The notes under the pieces: model-generated | Database searches by the model: none | Told to the model about the DNA's origin: nothing | Seen by the model: only the letters and a program-made list of their open reading frames with translations | Made by a program: the position numbers and the translations under genes | Source: Toxorhynchites rutilus septentrionalis | Taxonomy: Eukaryota > Arthropoda > Insecta > Diptera > Culicidae | Assembly: GCF_029784135.1 (NCBI RefSeq) | Contig: NC_073746.1 | Span: forward strand, 247,885,307-247,949,306 | Direction: 5' to 3' | Length of the DNA stretch: 64,000 nucleotides | Shown here: piece by piece, positions 34,421 to 45,780 of the stretch | How the letters are laid out: each line of letters opens with the position of its first letter | Position numbering within the stretch: position 1 is the first letter of the stretch

Positions 34421-36300
34421 TGAGTTGGATTAACCGCGAAACCCGCGGGCAGGAGATCACGCTTTTGCCCGTGCTGTGGTTACGATGAAAACGTAGGCGG
34501 TTTGGTTATATATATAACAATAAAAGACGACCGCAGCCGGCGAAGTACTAAACATTTTTACCGTCTGAAAGCTACCGTTAATGAATCTTTTCGTTTTCGA
34601 TGGATTTCGTTGAACCCCACGGATCAACGCTAGAGACAGATCATAAATATTTCGGCGATCTGTGGAAGAGATTAAACCTCAATGAGTTTGCATGAAATGG
34701 TTTGACAGCTCTCGATTGGGTGTTGTGTTCAAAAAAAAATCTGGTGCTGCGGATGTGGTGCGGACGAGCGAGCAAGATCAGCACTCAGTGGCAGCGGTAG
34801 CGGTCGAGAACAATAATATAAATTAGAGTATGAATTATTGTGTCCATTTTTTTTCGCTTTTCACTGTTCACTCAGTTTGTTCGCCTCGTTATTCAATGTT
34901 TTGAGTACTGACTGATTGCAATCAGGCAGGGCTGATTCAGATGAAAGAAGTTATTTTATGCATAAAAAGGAGAAATAATGATAAATATTGTAAGAAAGTA
35001 AGCTAATTTTAATGTTTAGAGTAGAAAGTGACACCTTGAATACATGACATGCCTTCCAAAAAGTATCAAACGAACGAACGAATGAACCAACACAATGACT
35101 AAAGAGACTAAAACTGTATTTTTAACAAACTCAAAGCCGCACAATGAGTAACGATAATCAAAGTGTCGCTGCATTACTGGTCAATCGTTTTATGCAACAA
35201 CCTTAACACTAATTAGCCACAAATTGCCGTCAATTCTTTCTCGCAAATTGTTCAAATCTTTTTTTTCCACTCATTCATTCCCATATACGAACGGCACGAT
35301 CTTCCTACAACGTCGGACCATCAAAGACGCACGGCCTGATTGGAGGCGCTCCAAATTCCTGCTTTGGCGTTTGAGCTTTGACCAAACGTAATTCAACATC
35401 TTGATTTTTGTTGGATTCAAGATTGTACAAAGAGCCTCAAGTGCGACGAAGACAGCGACGTTTTGAAATACCGCGCGCACTATTAATTAGAATAGATAAG
35501 AGCTGTCGAAAAGCTAGCAACCATCTTCACTTTCGGTTTCGTTGCGAATAACCGATCTCGTGCGTGGCCATATGATTTTCCCTGTCATGTTCCTTGCAAC
35601 CCACCCGACTTCGGCAGAGGTTGTATGCGCGGTTCGCACATTTTATGCCCCCAGAGCTAAACCTTCCTTATTAGGTTGTGTTTGAGAAATCACTCGTGTG
35701 TCCATATTGGTACTAAACCATAAGGTACCACAGCCGAAGATTCTTCACCTCTCCGGATTGGCATCGGCAGTCGTGAACGCTTGAAATGCTTGAAATGCGC
35801 GCAGTGGAAACACTTTTATGCCATACACATGACACAGTTTGGCGTCCTTTTCTCGTCCGCAACACTTGTGGGTCGCCGTCGTGACCTCTCTTTATACATA
35901 TCACGTTTCATGGGCCGCTGAGCGGTTTGGCGTCCGAGAACTGGAAAAGACACATTGGCAAATTTGTTTAATGTGATGTTTCAATTTGTGTCCGAAAAAT
36001 TTCTCTACCTTGTTAGGGGGATCGTATCGCGAAACAGCGATCTTTTTAATCTTCGATTTGATGGCTTTTTTTTGTTTTCCTTCGAGAGAAGACATTCCAA
36101 GGAAATTGGCCATCGAAAACGATGTCAAGCGATTTCTTCGTTTTCATTTTTCTTCTCGTTATTTTGTTTGTGGTCGAATGACTTCGTTTCATTTCCAATC
36201 GTTGAAGTACGGTTGTTGATTTAATTTTACACAACCTTCACCATAATTTTTGGACGAAATTCGCGGGGTGGGGGGGGTGGTGTTGAACGGGAATTTGGGT
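34421..36300. other. No gene recognised; unique GC-richer DNA
   Basis: The part at 34550-35900 is moderately GC-rich and free of the repeats seen elsewhere. It is a plausible location for host regulatory or untranslated sequence. No coding exon can be defended. Confidence 0.35.
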
Positions 36301-36309
36301 TTCTAATGA

Positions 36310-36565
36310 AAGTACATTATTTGTCATCTAAATTTATATTATCGCCTTCAAAATAGGCCCCTTCAGATTCAATAAACTTTTTCCAACGAACAATCCAGTC
36401 AACGAAATAATTTTTATAGCTGTATTAACAAATTGCCTTCAGTACGCGAAGCGAATTCGTTTTTATGTCTTCAATGCTACCAAAACTGATACCACGAAAC
36501 GGTAATTTGAATTCCGGAAATAGGAGGAAGTCACACGGGGCCATATCTGGAGAGTACGTTACTTA
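36310..36565 (-). pseudogene. Mariner-type transposase C-terminal fragment
   Basis: The minus strand reads YSPDMAPCDFLLFPEFKL (about 36558-36505), then FVDWIVRWKKFIESEGAYFE (about 36407-36348), then DNINLDDK and a stop. The SPDMAPCDF block holds the third catalytic Asp of mariner (DD34D-type) transposases. One stop interrupts it. The N-terminal two thirds are absent. Its tail matches the deleted copy at 25501-26200. Confidence 0.75.
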
Positions 36566-36584
36566 TTGTGTATTAAAGACAAGA

Positions 36585-36665
36585 AATTGCATTACGTAGG
36601 GGGGGGGAGTGAGTTCAAAATCCGGATTTTTAGCGTTACGTAGTTTGTGCACGACGCCTTTCGCC
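36585..36665. repeat. Repeat with 'gcgttacgtagtttgtgcac'
   Basis: The opposing phrases cattacgtaggggggggag and gcgttacgtagtttgtgcac flank a short tttttagc-type core. This resembles a short, very abundant mosquito MITE; the abundance is from general knowledge. Confidence 0.45.
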
Positions 36666-36899
36666 TTATCTTTCACACATATTAACACGTGGCGATAGCG
36701 GACAACCTGAGAACACAACAGATAAAACGCAAATTCAATAAAACTAACCACAGATATATTTCGTAACGCATCACGTGTTGAATCTTTCAACTTCGCAAAA
36801 AATTCAGGCATGCGGAGAGTATCCTGAGATAACCCGAGAAAGCTTCTCCCGATGGCGTCCTCTACAATAAAAATGACTGACTTTGTGTTTTATGTGTGC

Positions 36900-38340
36900 G
36901 AGTGTGAGGACATGGAGCTACTTTTTCGTTCTAGAGAATCGTGGAATTTCTTCAAGAAACTAAACGTCTCGCACAAAAGCTTTGGGCCGCGGGTCGAAAT
37001 GTGCAGGAACAAGGAATGAGGTATATAGACGAACGAAATCAAAGTGATCGATAGGTGGAAGCAGCACTACGATGAACACCTAAATAGCACGCGGACAGGA
37101 GACCAAGACGACGTTGATGAAGACTACACCGGTGCAGTGAACAACGACGACGTACCACCCCGACAATGTGTGAAGTTTAGGAGGCCATTGATCAGCTAAA
37201 GAACCACATAGTAGCTGGTAAAGATAACCTTGCAGCGGAGCTCTGGGACACAGAACAGCTACCGGAGGAGTGGAAGAATGGGGTAATCTTCTCCATCTTG
37301 AATGAAGGTGACAAGCTGGATTGTAAGAACTCGATCCTGAATAGTGCCTTCAAAATTCTGTCTCAGATCCTCTTACGCCGTCTATCGCCAATAGTACACA
37401 AATTTGTGGAAAGTTATCAGGCCGGATTCATGCCCGGTTGCTCGACGATGTACCAGATTTTTACACTGTGGCAGATCCTCCAAAACTACAATCGCCCGAC
37501 GACAACTATGGAGAATCATGGACCAACACGGCTTTCCCTGAAAGCTGACTGATTCAAGAAACGATGAACGGTATACGGTGCTATGTGCGGATCTCAGCGG
37601 ATCTATCGGAATCGTTTAATTTTCACAGGGTACTTCAACAAGGCGTTGGACTCTCCTCTCTACTCTTCAACGTGGCGCTGGAAGATGTTATGCGGAGAGG
37701 GAGCTTCAACGTGCGGGTCACGATTTTCTACAAGTCTAGTCAGGTTGTTTACTTCGTGGACTACGTGGACATAATCGGAAAAAAAGCATACGACGGTAAC
37801 GCACTTGTATACCCGACCCAAACACAAATCAGGGCCGATTAGGCTTGGGATAAATACGTCTAAGACTAAATACATACTATCTGATCGTAATAGAATTCTT
37901 CTTGGTGTTGCGATCGATGGCGTCGAGCTCAAGGTGATAGAGGAATTTGTCTACTTTGGCTCGTTAATAACAACTGACAACGACAACAGCCGTTCTATTC
38001 GAAGACGCATTGTCTATGGAAGTCGCGTCTACTTTGGGCTTCTTAAGGTCCAATCAACTCGGACCCCGTACGAAGTGTACCATGTACAAATCCCTGATTC
38101 GACCGGTTGTTATTCATGGGCACGAAGCAAGGAGGAGGCTCGAAGAGGACTCACAAGCACTTGGTGTTTTTAAACGCGAAGTGCTCAAAACAATATATGG
38201 TAGTTTACAGGAAAAAAATTTGGAGAAGGAGAATGAACCATGGTGTTCGCTCGAATCCGGTTGGAACAAGAAGAAGGGGAGAGCAGCGAACGAGGTTGTT
38301 GGACCAGGTGGAGTAGGACTTTGCAAGAAGTTTATAAGCT
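36900..38340 (+). pseudogene. RTE-clade LINE reverse transcriptase, decayed
   Basis: Frame-hopping translation gives RTE-type RT blocks in order. These are RWKQHYDEHLN (37050), EAIDQLKNHIVAGKDN (37182), EWKNGVIF (37270), ESYQAGFMPGCSTMYQIF (37410), VRISADLSESFNFHRVLQQG (37590), SLLFNVALEDVMRRGSFNVR (37660), VEEFVYFGSLITTDN (37940) and TKCTMYKSLIRPVV (38075). The catalytic FADD box is damaged (YFVDYVD at 37750). Several shifts and internal deletions are present. The EN domain is missing, as is usual for 5'-truncated LINE copies. RTE elements such as JAM1 are known in Aedes. Confidence 0.85.
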
Positions 38341-38389
38341 TCGAATATAAGCTGCATGGTATTTTACTTGACCGTGTCAACACCATCAA

Positions 38390-39560
38390 AGGAATTCAAG
38401 GACGTACACCGTATAAATACGCTCTATTGCTCGTTGGTACGCTCGATTCTTGAGTATGCTTGTGTGGTTTGGCCACCATATTATCAGAATAACATTCAGC
38501 GAATCGATTCGATACAACGATTGCCTCACGCAATTTACCGTGGAATGACCGCGAACTTGCTGTACTGATACAACAGTCTTTGTCAACAAGATTCATCACG
38601 ACATCGTTATCGCCAAGTTGACAAGGCTAGATGTAACTGGGACTTTGGAAAGTTGCTTCGAGTATAACCTCAAATGACACCGATTATTTGTTTCAGTCAG
38701 AGCCAACAGCTCGAAGTCGTTCGCAGCAGTTCTTTTGGAATACCACAAGGAAGCAATTTGAGTCGTCTAGTTTCCCTGATCTACACCGACGATCCAGCGA
38801 AAGTTGGATACGATCGCCTAATGGTGTTCTGTCGATTATAAATATGGCCATCAACATTTCCAAATGTGTCACGGTAATCCTCGGAAGCAACAAGGAATTA
38901 ATGATACATAGCTATGTGTCGCCATTGTTGCACGGAGAACGAATAAAAAAGGTCTTCAGTGGTTCTGGATTCTAAATTGACATTCAAGTAACCCGTTTAA
39001 TATATCGTTGAAAAGGCGTCGAGGAGATCAGGCTTCATCTCGCGATTCTCCAAAAGATTCTTCTTTCTCAAATCTCTGTATTGCGCCTGAAGCAACCCTA
39101 GAGTATGGAAGCATCGTCTGTAATCCGTACTTCCAAAATAGTGCGACGCAACGACGGTTTGTAAGATACACTCTCAGACTATGAGTGATCTGTATCGACT
39201 TCCATGCTACGAAAGCCGCAGCTCACTAATCAATCTGGACTCCCTATAGGCCAGATGAAACCTAGCAAGGTGATTGTTTGTTGCTGATGTTGTAACCAAC
39301 CACTTCGATTGACCGCAACTCCTGGAAAAACTGAAGTTCAATATCCCTCAACGACGCTTGGGCAGCACGCCGTTCGGTGTCCTGAATTAGAGTGTAGCTC
39401 TGGTGATGTTTAAACAAAAGAGAGTTCTGACGGATGCGTGCAAAAAGATAGATGCTTTGGGAGAGTCACGCGGTTTGCATGAAACATGTGTTTGATGTTT
39501 TGCGAAATATCACATTGGCGATCATGCCATGCTAAAGCTGCGCAGGAAGGAAGAGGTGTG
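38390..39560 (+). pseudogene. Jockey/CR1-like LINE fragments
   Basis: Two pieces occur in scrambled order. The first, 38405-38530, reads INTLYCSLVRSILEYACVVW, then QNNIQRIDSIQR, a C-terminal RT-side block. The second begins at 38730 with SFGIPQGSNLSRLVSLIYTD (RT motif), then INISKCVTVILGSNKELMIH (38850), EYGSIVCNPYFQNSATQRRF (39110) and YESRSSLINLDSL (39215). Its tail near 39380-39475 (gagtgtagctctggtgat, gacggatgcgtgc) recurs at 43715-43810. The order shows at least two insertions or a rearrangement. Confidence 0.7.
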
Positions 39561-40189
39561 TTACAGGAAGTGATTTGTTTTAGCTGTTTTTTTGCACCCG
39601 GTAAGTAAGTAAAAAGTAGTAAATGTTGACAATTGACAAGAGGACATTCGATATTCTCGGAAGTGCTGCTAGTAATGCAGAAAATATGAATTTCGAGTTA
39701 CTCAAGCTATATGTTTTGGTTGAGTTAAAATCGAATGAAAATTGGATCAAGAAAAGAGATATAAATATTTCTTCTTCTTGAATGGCATTCTAACGTAAAA
39801 CTGTTGGAAATTTATCAATTTATATTGCAATATATTGTTAGGAGGTACGATTGGTGTAAAAATATCACGAATCCTTCATGAAATTTCTGAGCAAAAATTG
39901 GATAATTTTCGTGACCGATATCAATTTTTTTTTTATTTGTACTCACTAAATGTTTCCGAAAACGTATTCCTTTGTGTTTTCAATTTTTAAAACAAGACCA
40001 TTCAAAGAAAAATATAATATAAGCGCACTTTTGAAATTCAAATTCACTGTGTGTTAGTAAAAAAGAAAAAACACGCTACATATGAATTCCAAAATGACTC
40101 TCTTTCAGACTGATTCAAACGCTATATGAATAAAATGTGAGATGGGAAAAAATATTATTGACATCAAGACATAACTTCATATCTATCAT
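39561..40189. other. No gene recognised
   Basis: AT-rich sequence between LINE fragments, with nothing identified. Confidence 0.5.
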
Positions 40190-40768
40190 ATCTGCTTCAT
40201 CTATACCTGTTCCTCAGAAACGCCGATGTCAACGTTTAATGATGTTTCCTTCGTTGTGTCCCTGTTTCATATCCCTCCTATCCGATCGATAAACTTTTAC
40301 TTAGTCGCGGCAATACATACACACACTCTTTACAGACACACGGACCAAAGGTTGTGCAGTCCACTGATCATTCAACAAGAGCCAAAGGTTGTACCGCTCA
40401 TGACAACTCTACACGAACTGATGATTGCGCCGGCTAGTGACCATTCTATCCTGGATTCCTCGAGTCGAGAAAGACGCACCACGCTAGATATGAGGTACAG
40501 ACTAGGGGGGCGTTGCTGATTAATGGTCAGCTGCATCCCAATAGGAAGTATCCCGTGTCGGGCACACGTACAGAGCATTGGAGACAGCAACATCCGAATT
40601 ACGAAAACACTTGTAATACTAACCTCGAGCCAACCGCGAGTAATCGGTTACATATTACTAACATAGATAATAAGAAAAATTGTATTGAACTCCCGGCCCC
40701 GTGAGGCTAACGCCATATGAGCCTTTATAAAAATATATATTTTGGAAAAAAAAAAAAAAAAAAAAAAA
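40190..40768 (+). mobile_element. 5'-truncated LINE copy with poly(A) tail
   Basis: It is nearly identical to 57760-58293: the last few ORF2 codons (ending ADVNV in the longer copy), the whole 3' UTR and gtgaggctaacgccatatga. It then adds agcctttataaaaatat and about 23 uninterrupted A at 40745-40768. I counted only about six differences over some 500 bp. The intact A run and 5' truncation indicate a recent insertion by target-primed reverse transcription. Confidence 0.9.
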
Positions 40769-40789
40769 GACAACTTATATTGGAACGTT

Positions 40790-40918
40790 ATTTTAGAAAA
40801 TCTGTAGATTCTGTTTGAAACCCAAAAAATCTGTAATCTGTAACTACAGATTCTTGGTTTCAAAAAGTCTAAATAATCTGTATAAATATAGATTATTCTG
40901 TAGATATGGTAACCCTGG
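40790..40918. repeat. MITE-like dispersed repeat (copy 2, inverted)
   Basis: It ends gtagatatggtaaccctgg, the reverse of the 95-215 copy. It is followed directly (40918-40940) by gaccacagtgcaagtcgaag, a fragment of the SINE body at 8300-8330. Confidence 0.65.
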
Positions 40919-40949
40919 TGACCACAGTGCAAGTCGAAGGAAATGAAAC

Positions 40950-41225
40950 AGTTGAGTCGGGCGAATCCCAAGGCCAGCTAGTAGATATATTAAATTCCAT
41001 TGATTCACTTCATTGAGTCGGGTTCAGCCCAAGACCAATATCTCGTTGCATTTGCGCCGATTTCAGCTCAGGGCCAATGTCATTGAATATGAAATATTTC
41101 AGTCAGGTAAAGCCCAAGGCCAGTTTATAGTTATAATGAATTCTATTGCTTGAACATCGACTTCAATCAAAAACAAATTTATGTTTGAATCGTTTGGATC
41201 GGGTTAAGCTCAAAAAAATAAAACA
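40950..41225. repeat. Degenerate tandem repeat (gtcggg..cccaaggccag)
   Basis: The phrases gagtcgggcgaatcccaagg, gagtcgggttcagcccaaga, gatttcagctcagggccaat, cagtcaggtaaagcccaagg and ggatcgggttaagctcaaaa recur every 60-90 bases with diverged spacers. Function unknown. Confidence 0.5.
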
Positions 41226-41669
41226 AAATACAACTTGTCGGTTTCTATAAACCATGCTGGAGGAGCGTGAAAAGGAATTTGAGAGTTAATGGTATCACAA
41301 ATAATGGAGGAAAACCGATGTGCAATCATAGATCGATTGATTCATAATCTAACTACTGTTTGCAATACGACTAATGTGCATTAAAATCGAGGATCGAGTT
41401 TTCGGAAGCCGAAAGACGTCTTCTTCATAGAGAGGATGATGCAGAGCAAATTACTGTCAGTACTAAAATTGGTAGAAATGAACTATAAGAAAGCCTTAAT
41501 ATAGTATCTAGCAGTATTCATGCCTCCGTCACAATTGTCACGGAAATATTAGGATGCAGGAAGCTTTAGAGTTTTATCGTCACAGAATCACCCATTGATG
41601 AGACTTGTAGCCAAAATATCGAGAACTATAAAATCTGCACAAACATAAGACGAATGACAAAAAAATATA
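41226..41669. other. No gene recognised
   Basis: Flank of the fold-back element, with no feature seen. Confidence 0.5.
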
Positions 41670-43377
41670 CAGTGACTCAAATCCGTAATCGTACTCCACC
41701 ATGCAGATCACTTTTCCCTTCTTTTGAAAGTCGAAAACAATCTTTCGGAACATTCTATTTAGATAAAATCATAGTGTCATATGAGAGTTAAAAGGTTTGC
41801 TATCTGTTTTCAGAATAATGATTTTTATTTCTCTAAAAATGGCGAATGTATGTGCTGATGTATAAAAATTGAGTTTGAGATAATCGTACGCTGGTTGGAA
41901 TCTCTACTCGATTTCGAAGGCGTTGGCCAATGTCCTAATTCCATCATTATTATGGTATCCCTTGTTCATTGCAACTATCTTTAGCTGTCTTCAGTCTTAT
42001 ATACGATTTTTTTGGTGTATTCAGAAGGTGTATTTATCATTTTTTTCATTAACACAGATAACTTCCATAGTGTTTTACTGGGATTGTGGTTTTGAAAATC
42101 GTTATTTTTAGAAATTTAATGATTTCTAAATTTCCTACACAGATAACATTCTTAGTTTTTTACTGGGATTGATGTCGGAAGATTGTGGAGGAATATCAAT
42201 AAATGTTGAGTAATTGTAATGTAACCATGTGCGAACTTCATATGTCTTGAGATCTGGGTCATTGTCTTGGCAAAACTTGAATCCTCAATTCTATCCCATT
42301 ATGTTGACACTTTGCTTCATATTTTCCTTCAGGATGATCGAGTAAACATTCTGACCCAATACACCATCGATGAAAACCAAATTCCTCATACATGCACCCT
42401 CATATCATCCCTCCACCACCACCATGTTTAAACATTGCTTTTAGATTTTTTTTTTTACGTTTAATTCATCGTTCGCTTCCTCCGTACCGAAACGATAACC
42501 ATCGGAGTCAAAAATATCAAATTGGGACCCATCTATGGAAATAACATCTTACCAGTAAGACATTGATGTTTTTGGAATAATCAAATTGGAGTCACTGATC
42601 TTTTTTTGCTGAGAAACGGTTTGTCCCTCTGTGCTCGGGCATTCAAACTGCCCTTCCTTGGCACAATACAAACTTTTTGTTCACTCAACTTGGTTTTAAT
42701 CGATGGTGTAATAGATCAGAATGTTTAATGAACATCCTAAAGGTGTAGTACGTAGCAAAGTGTGAACAAAAGTATATGGAATCGAGGATTCAAGTTTTGC
42801 CAAGACAATGAGCCAAGACAGAGCTCAAGACATATGAAGTTCGCACATGGTTACATTACAATTACTCAAAAGTTATTGATATTCCTCCACAATCTTCCGA
42901 CATCAATCCCAGTAAAAAACGAAGGAAGTTATCTGTGTAGGAAATTTAGAAACCATTAAATTTCTAAAAATAACGATTTAAAAAAAAACACTTAGTTAAA
43001 AAATTGATAAATATACCTTCTGAATACACCAAATAACTCGTAGATAAGTCTGAAGACAGCTAAAGATAGTTGCAATGAACAAGGGATACCATAATAATGA
43101 TGGAATTAGGAAATTGGCCAACGCTTCCGAAATCGAGTAGAGATTTCAACCAGCGTACGATTATGAGTTTGAGTCAATTTTTATACATTAGCACATACAT
43201 TCGCCATTTTTAGAGAAATAAAAACCATTATTCTGAAAACAGATAGCAAACCTTTTAACTCTCATATGACACTATGATTTTATCTAAATAGAATGTTCCG
43301 AAAGTTTGTTTTCGACTTTCAAAAGAAGGGAAAAGAGATCTGCATGGTGGAGTACGATTACGGTATTTGAGTCACTG
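41670..43377 (-). mobile_element. Fold-back Tc1-like element
   Basis: The ends begin cagtgactcaaat, typical of Tc1, and are bounded by TA (41668-41669 and 43378-43379). The left arm 41670-about 42385 and the right arm about 42690-43377 are inverted copies of the same 3' half of a transposase gene. Both encode GFKFCQDNDP (second catalytic Asp region), a DIPPQSSDIN-like block and the 3' terminus. The 300-bp loop holds a single copy of the preceding part, on the minus strand: HQCLTGKMLF, then SIDGSQFDIF (first Asp region) and SDGYRF. The N-terminal DNA-binding domain is missing. All coding parts have stops or shifts, so the element is dead. Its transcript would fold into a hairpin of about 0.7 kb. 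Confidence 0.85.
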
Positions 43378-43379
43378 TA

Positions 43380-43931
43380 TTTGTTTTGTTTTTTTTTTTT
43401 TTCGACTCTCCAGACACCACATCTCGTGTACATTTCGTTTTTAGTACCTCCGGAGGATCAGGGATCTCGACTAACATAATTAATGAACTTTAATGCAACA
43501 AAATATACTATGGAAACCCATTCTTCTGGAAGTAGAAGGCGCAAGACGGATTGTTTACCTGAAGCGTGAAATAGAGAAGTTGATCACAAGCGTCTGAATT
43601 CTGCAGCTGGCTGCAGAGCGGTTTTAACATATTGAACCATCTCAGGATATACTTCTAAGTGCCTTAGGTTAAATTACATTCCATTTTTTTATTGTTACTG
43701 TAAGGGTATGTGATATCCTGATTTAGAGTGTTCCTCTAGTGATTGTCAACAAAAGATAGCTCTGACGGATGCGTAGAAAAAAATGGATGTCTTTGGGAGA
43801 GCTACGCGGAACTACAGCATGCATTCCGCAGTAACGGAATTACAGCGGGCCTTCAATACAATTACCCCCGCGTTTTACTTCAATCAATCAGAAACACGCT
43901 GAAAAAAAGGTTTTGAGTATGATTAGATTAA
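43380..43931. other. LINE tail fragment and unassigned DNA
   Basis: The part at 43715-43810 (gagtgttcctctagtgat, then gacggatgcgtagaaa, then tttgggagagctacgcgg) matches the LINE tail at 39385-39475. The rest is unassigned. Confidence 0.55.
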
Positions 43932-44194
43932 CACGTTGAGCCCCGTGTCGGTACCTAGGGACTGACGTTAAACTTTTCGTTAGAAAAACGTTGATCACTG
44001 GAACTGACACTTACAAAATGAGGAAATATTTATTTTCGGATGTTTTACGATATGCGATTGCTTTCTAATTGAATTTCTGACTATTTTCTTTCTATACAAT
44101 AAAAATCTTTTGGAACGAGGACCGAGACTTACATTGTGCAAATCCTCTTGATGGGAGCTGAATAGAAAGCGTAGCAAGAACGGGATTCAACGTG
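43932..44194. mobile_element. TTAA-flanked MITE family E, 263 bp
   Basis: TTAA lies at 43928-43931 and 44195-44198. The ends are cacgttga / tcaacgtg, the same as those of the outer element at 47445-50426. This is a piggyBac-like non-autonomous element. Confidence 0.8.
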
Positions 44195-44198
44195 TTAA

Positions 44199-45489
44199 GT
44201 TGAAATCATTAATCAATACCGATTCTATCTACGTTCTACCTACGGGCAATGGTAAAAAGTATGCTGAAATAATTAACTTACACTATGCATAAAACCAAAT
44301 AATGTATATTCGATACATTCAAAAATAAAAACGAAAACTCGTGTTTAATTGTTTTCGCGTGATTTTTTTCGTGCTCTTATTAATGTTCTGAATCTTACTT
44401 TAAACCCCATGAACTTTGACTGACTTTTCAAAATTCCACAGCCCGAGAGCTATGTGACGGTATGACGTGCGAAAAATCACTCCCGTGACGTGACCTTCAA
44501 AACTATGCGTGTTCGATATCTGTCTATCGATACAATTCATCTGGAGAAAAAATCCATTAAGGCATTCCGACGAAAGTCGTGATTTACGCTTAACATTCAC
44601 AAATCACTCAGGCCACAGAGTCGCATTCATCTAACTTAACATCAAGTTAATGGTTTTTTTTTTTCGTCGGATCATACTCCCGCAAGGTTACTATTAAACA
44701 CCGCTACCTAATCGAACTCTGTATACACAATGACAGGTGAACAGGTTGTACTCTCATCTGGACTACCACACCGAACGGTAAAATACTTATGTCAAAACTA
44801 TATTATAATTACTTTATGATCTCCTGCATATTTCTCCTGTCAGCGGTGATTGATTACAGTGCGCACGTGTGTGTGGTGGAAAACTGGAAATTCGCAACTC
44901 TGGGGGGATGGGGTGGAGAGAACCCGGTGATAATGGATCTTAACGTAATTAATCTGTTGGGGCTGTGCCACAAGACCAATTCACCTCGTTAGCCCAAATG
45001 GGAAACACACTCCCGCAAATGGCATCTAACTACGGTGTCAAACATCAGGTGGAGCCCCAAGATCTGCTGGCCTGGCCGGACGGAGAATTATTGAAAACAA
45101 AAAAAAATACCAACAGTGAAGCAAAGTAAAGATTGAAGGTCGCACGTTGGTCCCAATGCGAACCGATACCCGGGTGGATAGAGGTAAAACAATCGCTTAT
45201 GGCTACCGGCAGATTGCTATCAATTTGTTTCGAAGAAAGAAATTTCTTCGTTCGCGCGTTTCATTCATTCGTCGCTCGGAGGAAGGATAAAACGATTAAC
45301 GAAGAGATAAAAATGAATAATTTATAAACCAAAAGTTTCGATTGATATCTGTATACGATTTGTTTACGGAGCGTGATTGAATAGAGTTTAATGTTGCGGC
45401 GGAATGATTAATTAGTTGTTGTTGTTTTTTTTCGCCGACAGTTTAAGCTAATAAAAGAGGTGTGTCGAAATCAAGCGCTCGATTCGAAT
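44199..45489. other. Unassigned; two small ORFs of uncertain value
   Basis: ORF 44789-44992 (+, 67 residues) begins with a hydrophobic N-terminus (MISCIFLLSAVIDYSAHV) that could be a signal peptide. ORF 44998-45129 (+, 43 residues, MGNTLPQMASNYG...) starts with MGN and uses codons evenly. Neither matches anything I know, and no splice partners were found. The stretch lies downstream of the minus-strand membrane-protein gene. Confidence 0.3.
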
Positions 45490-45507
45490 TGGCAAAATTT
45501 GTTGACC

Positions 45508-45513
45508 TTTATT
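45508..45513 (-). terminator. Poly(A) signal AATAAA of the membrane-protein gene
   Basis: AATAAA on the minus strand lies 268 bases after the stop codon at 45781. It is the first such signal downstream, giving a 3' UTR of roughly 290 bases. Confidence 0.55.
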
Positions 45514-45780
45514 ACTATACGCTATATTATCCTAAATTGACTGGAAAGCATGCTTCGGTTTGTTTGCGCAAAAAGGGTGAAAACTGGTGTCGTATATATG
45601 CTATGTAAATATAAATATTCATATATATATATAATTCTCTGGACGAAAACGTTGATTTCAAGGATTTCACTTATGCAGTCCCATGGATAACGTTTTACCG
45701 ATGCGGGATTTGTTGGAGCTTTGACACAAATCGGATTGCAAACCTCGTGTTTTTTTTTCTGTTTTACATCCAGCCTCTCT

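Noticed and set aside
37298..38453. ORFs of 84-147 codons as host genes
   Set aside because: They match successive RT blocks of an RTE-type LINE in shifting frames, so they are pieces of one pseudogene.
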